Positions 1 to 13,600 of a DNA stretch of 64,000 nucleotides are shown here, one piece after another. The translations under genes were made by a program, and so were the position numbers. This DNA comes from Anisakis pegreffii (lineage: Eukaryota > Nematoda > Chromadorea > Rhabditida > Anisakidae). Under the pieces are notes generated by a model. The model searched no databases. It was not told where the DNA came from and worked only from the letters and a program-made list of their open reading frames with translations. Within the stretch, counting starts at the first letter, position 1. Each line of letters starts with the position of its first letter. The DNA lies in contig JAPYMA010003022.1 in assembly GCA_035041965.1 (NCBI GenBank), positions 1 through 64,000 of the forward strand. The letters are read 5' to 3'.

Positions 1-407
1 TTTCCTTCGTGGAGAATGTTAACTTGATGAAAATGAGAACAAAATTGATCAGCGGCTTCTTGATGATTGCTTACTCGTAAAATTGCTTACGGTCCAGAAA
101 AAGATACATCGCATGTTAGAGTAACAGAACATAGAGAAATAAATGGAAGAGTGTGAACTTTAAGTCATGACCACAGTTTATAATTACAAGAATGCCAAAA
201 TAATGAATTGCTCATACATAAATGTGAAAATTAAGGGTGGTGCATGGAAGGTTGAGCGTAACTCTATGTTTATCGATTCTTATTGTACAAGTCCGTGTAC
301 TAGCCTTAAAATACATCAGTGGTATGCAAAGCTATGAAAGTTTCACCTGAACTGAAAGAAAGACATCGTAAATCATTAGGCAGATTTAAAATAAATGAGA
401 AACGAAC

Positions 408-583
408 CTTGAGAGCGATTTACCAATTCGAGACTTCAAAACTCTTTTCTTGATGCTGAAACGTTCCTCATCGCTGTCCGCAGTACCCGTGTAGTCGTCG
501 TCAACGGCCAGCGGTGCTGTGGATCGTTCACGTAGCTCACGTTCTCGACGTCGCCAACGTTTCCACGTTGGTTTACGTAACAT
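408..583 (-). CDS. First coding exon of an unrecognised gene, partial
   Basis: I do not recognise this gene. The exon opens with ATG at 583. An in-frame TAG lies three codons upstream (TAG GCA ACA ATG), so ATG 583 is the first possible start in this exon. About 58 codons follow, clearly richer in G and C than the flanks. They encode a basic start (MLRKPTWKRWRRRERELRER), then an acidic patch (VDDDY, DSDEERF), then another basic stretch ending KSLSR. The likely donor is AG|GTTCGT at 408 (phase 2). A second possible donor, G|GTAAAT, lies at 423. The rest of the gene would lie left of the window. No signal peptide or membrane segment is visible, so a cytosolic or nuclear N terminus is likely. It is transcribed in the same direction as dgk-1 and lies about 4 kb downstream of it. 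Coding status is fairly sure; function is unknown. Confidence 0.6.
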
Positions 584-1456
584 TGTTGCCTAACGTTTCG
601 TTACGTTTCATATTCACTCATTCAGATTTACGTGAAACGTGAATCACTCTCATGCACAGCAAATCATTTTCCAGTTCAATTCACATCTACCCGTTTTAGA
701 TCGCGCAAAGTTCCATACAGAAATGAAACTTTGACGTTTGTTAGATCATTAGAAATTTTTGCTTCTTTGAACAATACAGGTTGCCTTATGGGGCAATATT
801 GTCCCCAGTGGGCAAAAACCATAACTGGTTGGTTTAGTAAGGGTAGCCAGCTGGAACAATGGGATGAAATTGTGGCGTGGGTGATTTAAGCATGGAGAAT
901 AAATGATATGACTGCGCTTGCATGTAATTACGCCTTCATAAACGTCGACATTCTCAAAAATTCAATGGGAAATCGCGTCAAAAAGTTCAAATTTGATTCA
1001 CCGCATATCCAAAATTGTTTTTTGATAGGATAGAAGTTGACACAAGCAGAGTGCTTCAGACACTCAACAAATCGAAAACTTTCTTCCCAGAAGAATAAGG
1101 GAACGGGCTGAAGGGAATCATCGAGAATACATGAATCGACCACCACAGGTATTAATTTCAGAACAGAACCTGGAATCCCTTTGACGAATTTGACGTTTAC
1201 CATCTGGAATCAGTAGAATATCGACTGATATTACATAAACAATGGCACAAATTTGTAATTTGCTAGTAGCGAGGGCTCAGAAATCGCTCGGTTCAGATGC
1301 TTTGTGCAAACTCATCAATAAGCCAAAACCGGGATCTTTATGACTGAACGTAATAATAGTGATAATGAATATGATCATAATAATTATAATGACAATAGCA
1401 TTCAATACTTTCATGTTAACAATAATAATCATCTTAGAGACAATAACGATTGTACT

Positions 1457-1499
1457 GATAATGATAATAATAATAATAAAATATAATAATAATAATAAA
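1457..1499. repeat. (AAT)n-rich microsatellite
   Basis: Imperfect AAT/ATA trinucleotide run in the spacer. It explains the hydrophobic, isoleucine-rich open frame on the opposite strand at 1277-1537. Confidence 0.8.
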
Positions 1500-3623
1500 G
1501 ATAAAATGTAATACAATATAGTAATGCCGAAAGACAACGAAAAACATGAAAATAAAACGCGCTCTCTAATGTGCTCATAAAAAATTCAAGTCAAAACCGA
1601 ATCAAAGTCGATATCAATGATCAGAATAACATCACAAACATAAATTACCAAAATGACGACTCAATGACTCAAACAAATCTTCCACTTAACTTGCAAGCAT
1701 CACCAACGAATGAATTTTAAAAATTCACGGAACACAATTTTAAACAGACGAAGCATCTGCTTTGACAACAAATAATACCAAATCAAGTAATGAACAATAC
1801 AATCATTTTGGATAAAATTCAGATGAAATGAAAATATTTTCGACGAATACTCATACATGAACGTAATACTACCTTAAGAAAGTTGTGAGTTTCAAAAGCG
1901 GGCGCTTTTTTGCGGCAAGATCTATGGCATCAGAGCATCAGGTTGATACGAGACACTGGAGATATTCTAAAGATTCAAGATGTGACATATGAAGCGTTGC
2001 AAAGATATCAGAAAGGTATTTAGAATAATCAGATGTTAGACTGACCATAAATGAGTGAAGAAATAACCGAAACTACAATTCCTTCATAACCAAAACTGCG
2101 CTCCCTCACAATTATTCAAACAAACCCCATCATCTATAAATGATAGAGGCACTAACGCTAAGATAATGTGAATGATCGTGGAAACCAGTTGATTGAACAT
2201 AACGAATCAAATTTCGAACAAATCTCTATTGATATCCGGATTTTCACTATTCAACTAAGCGAGTGCGTTCAAATACTCAATCATACCAAATCTATCACAA
2301 ACAGATCGCAGAAACCCGTGCAAGGCAAAACTACTTGATTCGTATTCATAAAATCTTCAAAAATGTTTTCACTATGATGAAGGGAACTGTGAACATACAG
2401 TACAAGTAGGTAGAATACTGCATCCACTTCGCAAATGATGGATGCCTCACCACAAATACTATAAACGACCAGTACTCCGGGAAAGGTATCAATGATAGAA
2501 GATTCCATGCTATACATACTGATTAATTTAAGAGTTCTAATGAATCACGAAAATTTAATCAAAATTTGATAAGAAGGATAGGAAAGGATTAAATATTAGG
2601 ATTATTAGGAAAGGATTATGACCAGATTAGATATCGTTTGCAGCAAGTAATGCAATATTTTAAAAAGAACGGATAATGCAAGAAACTTCAATGGACTAGA
2701 ATAATTTATAAGAACAATTGAGGAGTATAAGCAATGGAAAAGATAATGTAATCTCATTAGTGATAACAACATTAGTATAAGAATTAAGAATTATCAATAT
2801 CTCAATGTAATATAGAATTATGAACAGATTTACACATCAAAGAACAAATTTCTGTTGCATCATTACGAAAAGTTCACTGACTCAATGGGAACTGGGATAG
2901 TGAATATAGTAAATAAGAAAGAACGTTATCAAATTACGCGAATAGATCGAAATCACCACCGAACATCATCATACAACCAATGGAAAATAAACGAAATCAC
3001 AATAAACATCAATGAACAATAACAATAAATTCAATAATAATAGCAATAAGAATATCAAAAAGAGTTGTGGGTAAATTCTGAAGAGAATAAAATAACAATT
3101 AATTACTTACATAGTAAGTACTTTCAAACAGAAACACTGTTGCTAGCTTGCTTACATGACAATTGCTCACAAAACGATACAAAACGCTCATTTCACTCAA
3201 AATGAAGCGATGACATCTTAATTAAACTTCAAAAGTAACAATCTTCAAAAGTTAATTTCACAATAAAAATTATCAGAAAACACAAATTCGCATGTTAGCG
3301 CAATGGATTTAGGCAAAAAAACTCACTCATCTCAAAGATGCGAACAATACAAACGGTAAATTCTCAAAATGAATTTTTTTCCAATTGAAAATGACTCAGA
3401 GACCCAAAATTTGTATGATTCAATTCTGTGAATTTCTCAGTCCATTGCTTTCTCTTCCGAGAACATAGCTTTCTCTTCCGATGAAACTCTTAGCGATTAT
3501 TTTTGAAATCCCTTTAAATCCCAACTTCGTGATGTTTCTAGTGATTATAAACCGACTATTATTGTTTGATGTCTAAGAAATCTAAGAAACTGATGTCTAA
3601 AACTCTAAGAAATTTCGCCTAGA

Positions 3624-3780
3624 CCTACCTCATGTTTCATATCATTCGCATTCAATGAGCAGAAGTACGGTCGGAAAGAAGACATAAACCACTGACATCT
3701 TACAAGATGTCGCAAGCTCGAGCCTTTCTTACCAAATACCTTTTCGCTCATTGATTGATAAGATATGAAACATAAGCAGG
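3624..3780. repeat. Imperfect inverted repeat, MITE-like
   Basis: The left arm 3624-3660 (CCTACCTCATGTTTCATATC and on to ATGAGC) pairs with the right arm 3746-3780 (GCTCATTGATTGATAAGATA and on to CAGG). The arms are about 35 nt with a few mismatches and enclose about 85 nt. The loop holds the small palindrome CATCTTACAAGATG. No coding capacity is seen. It could be a small DNA-transposon relic (MITE) or a foldback. No convincing target-site duplication was found, so the family is unassigned. Confidence 0.55.
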
Positions 3781-4449
3781 TTCGTTTATTCGCTTAGTGG
3801 CGAGTAGCAAATAGAAATTAGATTCGTCACTCATGCTCTCACTCCTTTAGCAAATTTCTCTGATTTCGGAATAGTTCTGTGCAAATCCAACGCGATTGCG
3901 ATTCAAAAACGCAACATAATTAAGCAATAATACTCTTATACGGCAACAACAAAACCCTATTGGACTCGCGTTATCCGTAGAATCGAAATTTTTCTTTCTC
4001 TTTCTTCAATAAACACCTATCAAACACTGCTGAGTAAACTCATAAAATGCATCCTATAAAACCATCCTACAAACAACTGATTCCACATCATTAATTTTGA
4101 ATTTCCTTTCCAGAAGAAGAAGCGATAGTGATGAAAATTCATCAAGCCTGGGTCCACTTAAGAACGGCGATCCCTTTGATAAAACTGTCAATACATAGGA
4201 ATGATCTCATTTCCTCTACTGAGATTAGACGTGCAAACATCAATAGGTTGATGAGAAAAACGTCTACGAGTCCGCTTGTTCTGACTGTAAGACTCTACGA
4301 ACCAATAATAAGCTGACTGAATCATAAATTTCTTGATTCATTTGATACCTACGTATTCTGTTTAGTGACGGAAAGTTCAATTGTATAGTTTTGTGGCTTA
4401 CAACCACAGAAATTTTTATCTAAGCTGAAATCAACTCAAAAACTTTCAC

Positions 4450-4455
4450 TTTATT
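4450..4455 (-). promoter_or_regulatory. Candidate polyadenylation signal of dgk-1
   Basis: AATAAA on the minus strand, 167 nt past the dgk-1 stop codon at 4622. The spacing is plausible for a nematode 3' UTR. No independent support. Confidence 0.4.
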
Positions 4456-4621
4456 TTGTCTTCATCTCAAGCCTACTATCAGCACCTAGCATGCAGTTGC
4501 TCTTATCAATAATATATTAAAATCGCAGTTTTGTGAGTGATTGAATTCAATGAATATGACGACTTGACGATTAGCTGAGAAAAGAAAGGGTGAGAAAATT
4601 GTTGAACAAGGATTCGGGTGA

Positions 4622-7600
4622 TCAGAGGAAAGCATCACCTTCCTCATCGTCATCATCAATCACAGTTGAATGCAACTCATCCGGAGTGCTCTTGCCGTGA
4701 CTCAACGGGATATCGACACCAAGATGTGCGGATGGATGGACACCCGACGAACTCGGCGATCCTTCGCTCTGAACGGCACGTACCGTTGTCTGTGAGCTGG
4801 TTCCACTACGTCGTGACTTCTTCGCTTTTTTCAGCATTTTCGCCTGAACATAGCCTTTTGCACTTAGTGATGAGAGTTTATGACTGATTCATTGATTGAA
4901 GCCACGCTATCGTTCAAGCCTATTTGACTACTTTCAATTTCTCACCACAGGGGTTTTTTCGTGTATTCACACATTCGTGCAGATAAGCAAGACCTCCCTT
5001 CAAATTCTTAGGGTTTCAGCCACCTTGAAGTTAGAGCCCATCTCCATTTGCTATTTGAATCACTAGCATGGTTCTTGGAATGATCGCCTGGCATCTCTAG
5101 TTACTATTGAAAATCTTATGGATTCTGTGAATACAATTCGTCGACACTACTTTATAAACTAGCGATTTCACTGATGAGCAAGCACTATCCATCTTAGATC
5201 AATTTATTTTCTCACTCAAATTTGATTACCTCTTTTTCTGATAGCGCTACTTTGGACTGCCATTCGTGCTGTCACCATCAATGGGGGCTTAGGAGCCAGT
5301 GGATTCTACTTCTAGGCTAACAAATAGTTTTAACTGGGAGTATCTGTGTGACAAACACGGTTCATCAGGACTGATACTTCAACTCGGCAACTTTTGCTTG
5401 AAACAAAACTCAAATACAGTGCCACATCTGATCATACCAAAAAATTCATCAATCAATCTCATAAATTTCAGGTTTCAAGGGTCCATGAGGCTACGTGCAC
5501 ACCTCACACCGTCCTTACGCTAATGCCATACAAGTTTGAATCGCAAAAATAACCAGCGGATGCAATTTTGAATAATGCTAATTATTAAAGAATTACATAT
5601 TCACAAACTCCTCCTCCCATCCCATGCACAAAACAATTGTATTGTCCTTATGTCAGAATACTACCACATTTTCGTGAACTGACACTGCAGCTCTCAATGA
5701 AAATCTTCATGAAATATTTTCAAATTGCCTCCAGTCATAAGGAGAGAGGGCTGATGCGAGTTTTGATGAGATCGAATTGTCGATGAATGGGTGATTTGTT
5801 CATTGACCGCCAGACAGATTGACTGATCGATTTTTGGAATGATCATGATCAATGAAATGAAGCCTTTGTGGTGAACAATTTAGAATGACGTACATAACAA
5901 CTTTTCAATCATAGCAGCAGCGCAACACCTCACTAAAACGGAATACATAAAGAAGAACCAACAATACAAAAGAAATAATCAAGCGAATAATTACGGGGAA
6001 AAATTAGAATCTAAACGTATTGTGAGTCTCAAAAGTAATCTATTGAGAACCACTGAGATAGAAATCCATTTTTTTCAAATAGAATCCTCTACATTACAAA
6101 AGAATTGAAAGTAAATCAGCTCGTAGCCGTCAGTGAGTCTGTGAAAATTTTTGGTACTTTAGACGCTTATGATTTCTCAAATACACCTTCCGTATGCCAC
6201 AAAATCAATCTACTCTGAGCATAATTTTTCATCGCATATTATACAATCAAATTAAAACCCATTTGAACTTTCCGATAGTAATATCCCTTCATCGCAACAT
6301 AAGCTCTAACCATACGTTGACAGAAACACGTCCAGAATCTAATCAATTCGAATGTCGACCTCTAATTACGGTGATTTCAGTAAAGTCAAATGATTGAAAC
6401 TTTTCGAAGGATTACACGTTAGGCATAAACAAAATTAAATTGTGATTAGGTCAACAATCGCATGACATGAGCGAATACAACGAGAAAATTGCTTGAAATA
6501 AAGTAAATTACGAAACAAGTGAATTGAACACAAAAACGACAACACATTAACAAAGCAACCGACCGCATAGAACGATCTGCAAAAATACATCGGTGATGAT
6601 AATAATAAATACAAATATAAACTGGAGATAATAAGGAGAATATCAATGATCACAGAAATAATTACAGTGATAAAGATCCCGGTTCAATTCCACACTTCAA
6701 CGTCTACTTAATCGCTAGTCAAACAAACCAATTTTTTGCCGAACGCGAATGAAATCCGCCTTCTAATTTCGCTCAATTCATTAGCTTCTGCTTAAGCCAA
6801 CTTCGTGATTACTCAAAAAATGTTTCGTGGTATTCATATGATGACAACCAGCAGCAACTGAATCAGTCCAATCACTGAATTTGCAGAGATAATTGAGGGA
6901 TATTGTAACTATCAAATGAACTTGAACAACATAAACAATTTTCTAAGTAAACGATAATACAAGCAGCATACAGCACCACCGTTTAAGCAAGGAAAACGAA
7001 CACAACAAAGGCTTCATTTCTCGAATATCATCTCACCAAAATATCATCGTATCACCACCATGTTCAATGGTGATTATGATGAACACACACACTAAATTTT
7101 GGTAGAACGAAGGGAAAATCCGGGAAGTTTTGCTAGGAAATGGCAAAGCAACTGCCATGGGGAGGTATGATCGCTCGCTACATCGATAATATAGAATTCT
7201 AACAAGTTGACAAGTGAAATGGGCTGTTTTCTATCCAGCAAGCTGCGTCCAGCAAGCTATAAAAGTTGATTCTTCATCTGATGGGTAGGTATCTGATAGC
7301 AATGGGTATCTGATAAGCAAGGTTAAAGGCTTTCTAAAAAATTGCGTTAGTTACCTATTTGTTAAGGTGTTTGTTTCGCTGATGCCTGATTCGAATGTGA
7401 CATTCACAAAATCAGAAATCAGAGTTTACCTAAGCGTTCCAGCAAGCACTGAAGAGAATGAGCAGCGGAACAGGTAGAAGAATTTTCTACTACCCAAATC
7501 AAAATCATCGTGAAACGCTCATATACTAGACGTGAGTCAATGATTTGTTTTGAAACAATATCAAATACAAAAATAAAACTGCTGAGCATATCATGCAATG

Positions 7601-10600
7601 TTAATGGCTTAGGCTTATTTTGGGTGTGTTAGTGTTACAATGGACAATGGACAAACGCAACGAGACCGAATGAATAATCACTCGTAGAAATCAAAACAGT
7701 TTTGATTCAGTTTTGTGAATCGCTGAAATTTTTCTTGAAACATTCCATTGATATCTGACAAAATCCATCAACGAAAAGGTTTGATTGTTCGGAGCTGAGA
7801 TTAGCGATAACAGAAATGATACGCTGAACTGCTTGAAAGGAAGAACACCGACAAGCGATTGATTCTTTGCTGACAATGAGTTTATTCGCTGATGAAGTTG
7901 ATCACTTACCTTGAGAGCAGATTTCAGGATCGTGATTGTTCCAGGAGGTTGTATATGTGGCTCACCGTCCACTTGTACTGGCCACTCTTCGTGTGTTGTT
8001 ATCCTTATCTGCAGAAGGCGAAGCAATTTTCATTGTAAAATGAATTTTTTTGGTCACTTTTTGTTGAAATAATTTTTTTTTTCACGGAAACAGGTTCGAG
8101 TCAATCAGGGGAAATACAAGGAATAGCTTACGCTGCCGCCTTGAGCGATTCGTATACCCGCTGATAGTTTCGACTGAATGAGACCGAGTCGTGACACATC
8201 CGAAATACCAACAACCTTAAGACAATTATCACATTCTCCAGGATCTTCACTTATACGACGACAAATCATGACGATGTGAGAATGAACTAACATAACACTG
8301 GCATAAATAATAATTTCAGATCCAGTGCGATAAAATATAGCATTTGATAATCATTTGATAACTGAAGGTAATCAACGACATGAGTAATATCTTATTAGCA
8401 TGCTCGATCAACTCATTAATCAGGTACTATTTCATTTTATCAATATGATCTCATTCATAATCTTATTCTCGCTTTGGGTATGTACACTCGATATCTACCT
8501 CTAAAAGACCATCGTAGTGCGTTGGCTTTTGGAATTGTCCCTCCTCTTTAGCCGTACCCCATGGATTGGCACCACTTCCCCAGCTGAAATTACACTTTGT
8601 AATCTTCAGTTATAAGTTATGAATTCAAAATATGATGAATTCTCAGTGGAAGCGACAGAATTTCAAAAATTTGCGAAACAGAACATTTTTCATAGTTTCA
8701 TTTATGCGAATTTATTTCACTGTTATCATCAGATGATCCGCGTATTTGGCGGAATTCAAGAACTGAAGACAATAGGTTGTATGAAGGCGATTATTACCTG
8801 AGTAAATTGAGAACAACAATTCCCTCGATATTGGGCAATTCAATGATTTTACCGTCAACCTCAAGCTCAATACGTTTCCAAAGATCTTTACAGGTTCTTT
8901 CAAAGAACGCCTTTTGCAGACCGATTTTCACGTATTGTGTTTTATTGAAGAGTCTCGAGCTGAACTTCTCCGGATTGGCATCACGCTAAAACAATAGATC
9001 TTCAATATTTATACAGCAAATATGAGTGGTACTCCATATATCCTTCAGAAAACTAAAAATTATTGAATGAAAACGGAAAATCTCAATCGATTCATTTGAA
9101 CTGATTGAAGTACGCGAGGAGAAATGAGAGCAATGAATGTACCTTATTATGGAATTGCAGACATACGTCCGCATCGATACCAATACCAAAGTAATTGTTC
9201 ATTATGATCATCGAAGTTTGATCTTCTGGATTGCTCATCATTTGCTCAGTCTCTGGACTCGGCTCAACACCTGACGTGGTCGGTGGCTGTGAGCGTTCTT
9301 CCTCGTGGAACACTACTGCCCATCTTCAATTCCAAAAATAAATCCAATAACACTTTTTTTGAACTAATCCAGTAACTCAATTTGCGCACACAATATAGAA
9401 ATGTTTCCATCGAATCATAACCAGAATTTAATCGTAGGAATATAAACTGCGATCACGCTTATTTCCAACACGGCAAATGGCTTCAGAATGGATTCACATT
9501 CTGTCAGCAGAACGTGTAGTTGAAAGCATGCAGTCGCAATATTTTGTTATGAAAAATTTTCGAAGAAATGCAAAAGGACTACAAGAGACAATAACTGATA
9601 CGGAAAAACTGTTCGAAGTATAAGTTTAAGCCGAACTATGAGTGTCCCTGAACAGTCAAAATGGAGTTGTTATGAGATGACGAATCAGAGTTGATCATCT
9701 TCTAAAAAGGACTGAGAAGAGATTGTCTCACCGATCCAGACGCACTTCTTCGGCTTCGATAACATCTTTGAGGATTTCCATTGGATTTTCTTCACCCGTA
9801 TATCCACCACCCCATCGAAGCACTCGCGACAGATCATTACCAGTACCCAACGGAACAATACCGCATGGTGGGGAAAAACATGCAGCATCCTCAAAATGAA
9901 TTTCTATTTAGACTTGCAAGCATCAACTAAATCCACTCATCCACTACAAGCAAAGCGAACACTCCACAGTCGACGATGCATTTTCGAATTCCGGGTTTTC
10001 GGGCATCCAAGTTAGGGCGTCGGTTCTATCCTAGTGAACTAGCACAAGTCAACAATCCTGGGCTCATCAGAATTTAATCGCTTGTTAACTTGATAACAAC
10101 CCGATTATCCTACCACCCGAATTCCTCATTCCCCTTATTCGACTGGTATTATTGGCCAAATGGCTAGCTAAAATTGCTGGCCAAAGATGGATCGCGCAAC
10201 ACGAGATTTTCATCGAGGTGTGAGCAGCAACAATCAATGGATTAACACTCCATCAACAAACAACGAAATTATCCGATTGAAGGAATCGGATACGATTGAA
10301 TACAATACGCACTTGTTTAGCGATGTCAAGACATTGCAGAACCCATCCAATGGTGCCATCGCCTCCACATGCCAAAATCTTATATTTGGGAATGTTTCGA
10401 AATACATACAAACTGAAATTGCAATTTATTCAATGAACAAACAATGATCAAGTGACACGTGACATAAAATAATGTGTACCCCTATAATGAGCCATTATAT
10501 TATTATTGTGAAAAAGAGACTATCGGAGAACAGAGAATATCGATGTTTTATAGCAAAGATATCAAAGAGATGTATGGCTTTAATGAGTTGTAATTGCAAA

Positions 10601-13600
10601 TTAAACAATTTGTAGGTTACAGTGAACAGAACTTTTGGAAATGTGATGTGTTGAGGTTAGGCGATGAATAATATGAAAGAAGTGAAAAACTCTGCAATAT
10701 GATAGAATCTGAGAGATATTCATTGCGATTTGATGTAATTATTGTAGCGTATTGGCTTAATCAAAACACATATGAAATGAATTCTTTGAAATAGCAAAAG
10801 TTTGAACGTACCCAACAAGTGGGCCACCCTTAACAACATCAAACACTTGAAATGGATTCAATAGTCGTCGAAAAGCCTTAATTAATTCACCGCCTTGACA
10901 TCCACCACTTTTCACATTCACAAGCACCAATAACGGCTCACATTCCGGATATAACATATGTGGCTAAAAGCTTATCAATTGTTAACAGGTGATCAATGAG
11001 GAACTCTCATAATGACTTGAAAAGCGACATTCTCCAAGGCGTATAGTCTTGTTGACAAAAATGTTCAACAGTTAATAATTTGCGGAATACCAATAAGAGA
11101 ACCTGGTGGAAAACTCGGCAATGCACTGAAATAAGCTCACTGTCAGTTAATTTCGTAAAATTTGGGTATGAAAAGGTTAAATCGCACGCAAAGTCGATTG
11201 AATGGAAACGAACTTGAACGTTTGGAAGACATAAAACAATGAGCTTTTTCTCTTCGTAAACGGCATTCTGAAGACGTTGCACGGCTGCGGTGGCTGCTTT
11301 TGCAGTATTGAACGTGATCACCAATGAGCCATACTCAAAATATATCGGTCCAATGGCCGTGAACGGCTTCTCTGAATAATCGGTACTGAGAACTTAAGTT
11401 CAAATACCACTATGTTGACAACATCGTATAACAAACCGATGATATGGTGACAACATATCAATGACCTCAGATAAGTGTACTCATATATAATGACAATGAA
11501 TCCATCCTTCGTCATATCCGCTTGAGTGCCAATTCAACCGGCTTTAACTATTCGCAAAAGAGATTTATGCTCAGCGACTTCGATTGAAGCTGACCTTTTG
11601 AATGAACTTTCCGAACTCTATGGGCAAGAAGAACGTGAAATGACTACTTACCCTTTGCACCAAGTAATCGTAGCAATATCCTTTCGTATTGTCGTTGTGC
11701 TAACGAAAGTGGCAGATTGCCGACGAAGACCGCATGGTCATGAGGGTCTTCTTTCTCTTGAATGTAGAACCGAACAACATGATATCGTCTTAACGAGTCC
11801 TGAATTTTCAACACACTTACACCTTTTCCGGAGCATCCATTACCAGTTTCAATGAGCACAACAGTGGTTTCAAACAATCTGCAGGAATATGGTGCTTATC
11901 CGCAGAGATTTTGCGTGATAAATGTGGATTGCCTACGACGAACCTTCCTGAGATTTCGAACAAGTTGAAGCATGTTTTCTTGTGGATTCGCGGTTCTTTC
12001 CGCAACACCTCTATCCAGTGATACTTCAATGAGATTATAGCGATTTGCCGTGGAACGCTCCAAACCGAAACGATCCAGTGCTTCCGCAATCGCATCTTGC
12101 ACAAGCGTTTCTTTGGTTACCGTCAAAGTACAGAATGTTACCGGTACCCTGCAAAATTATTTCCACTTCAATTTTAGGCTTGAAATATGTAGGTATACAC
12201 AAATATGGCCTCATTCACATGGGAAGAGTTTTCGAAATGAATCTGAGCAGATTTCAATTCAATCGAATGTGTTGATTGGTTCAAATTGCACGTTTCATTG
12301 CACTGTTTTGTTTTTCGCAGTGCTAAATTCTCACTTTGCTTTCTCCCGAAAAGTTGATGATTACCAGTTGCATACACAAAACATTGAAAGCGATTAATCA
12401 CCATCATTCCTACTCATACTAAACATAATGCGATGAAGATAGTTGAGTTAATCTTCTTCCACTGATGAAACTCAACTTGTTTACCTTAACCAACCACCGT
12501 AAAGTTTTACAATCGCTTTCTCGGGATCATCTTTGTATCTGAGGAAAATTTGGGCTCGTCGACCTTCAGGTCGTTTCACGTTGCGCATTGGGACTGGATC
12601 TTCCAGCAGCTCTTCTTCCCCATCTGAACATAAACTTCAAAAGTCCATAAATTTACTAGTAATGTGTCGGTCTGACTGAACGAAAACTGTCATTCACCAA
12701 TGCCATATGCGTAGCTTTTCAATATTTCTAGAATCTGTTTCACTCACAACGGAGCAAACTGTGCTAATTTGAAGGGCACTATATAGAACAAGAAGGAAAC
12801 TCACTATCACTGAGCACTTGAGTAACATAATACGAATCAGGATTGTCCGTTATATGGAACCTTCGTAGAGCGATATCCTGAAAACGGAATTATCACCTTC
12901 ATATGGAACTGCTTGCCCTCGACGAATATAACCCCATCAAACAGGAATCAATCCGATATAATCATGTATAGTATTGATTAATTCGACACTGATTAGTTCA
13001 AAACATTTGAAGGATGGAAAGAGATAAGGCGACGCACACGAATTAATTGCACGGAGGCTGTCTTCGGGACACTGGCAGTGCGATAAACTTGATTCCTGAG
13101 CGAACTATTGCCGTCGTAAATGCGTAAAATCTCAGAGTCTTCTTTCTCTTTCGGATCTTCTGCGGACGTCGACGACACGTCATCGGGTTGTATTCTTGAT
13201 GGTGACGACACTAAATATGACATCAAAATAACGGGCGATCGATACATTTATTAACTTTTCAATGAACAAAAAAAGTAACGGCAATCGAATGAGCGTGACG
13301 ATTCACACGGACAATCGCATTTGACTATGGAATTGCCGATAAATTTGCAGTGAAAGAGTTGATTGACGTGAGCTGATAATGCGCCTCAGACGAAGAAATC
13401 GAATTATCTTTTGAAATGACTGTTGCTATCTGGAAGGGAAACTTTTAAGCAGCAGCTAACATGCTGAAAGCTCAATGCAACACTGACAATTTTGATAGGA
13501 TGTATCGGTGTGTGATCCGTGTATGTTGAGCAACTGTTCCATTGGTAGTTCGGTTCTTGGAATGGTTAAACAGTTCGGCGGCAGCATTATTTTGCGTAAT

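Larger units (their letters stand above)
584..4621. other. Spacer between dgk-1 3' end and the left-edge gene
   Basis: AT-rich DNA with only short, unsupported open frames. It should hold the promoter of the left-edge gene near 590-650, where ACGTTTC/GAAACGT motifs recur, and the dgk-1 3' UTR below 4622. It also contains an AAT microsatellite (1457-1499) and an inverted repeat (3624-3780). No other gene is supported. Confidence 0.5.

Noticed and set aside
632..889. 85-codon plus-strand open frame near the left edge
   Set aside because: No splice context, domain or codon bias; it lies in the putative promoter of the minus-strand left-edge gene.
928..1203. 91-codon minus-strand open frame
   Set aside because: Ordinary-looking but without splice signals linking it to a neighbour or any recognisable family; this length is expected by chance.
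9955..10080. Short open frame, G/C-richer, inside the dgk-1 intron 9890-10312
   Set aside because: Reads [20 protein letters not shown] on the plus strand, but dgk-1 phase is complete without it and nothing flanks it; possibly a repeat scrap.
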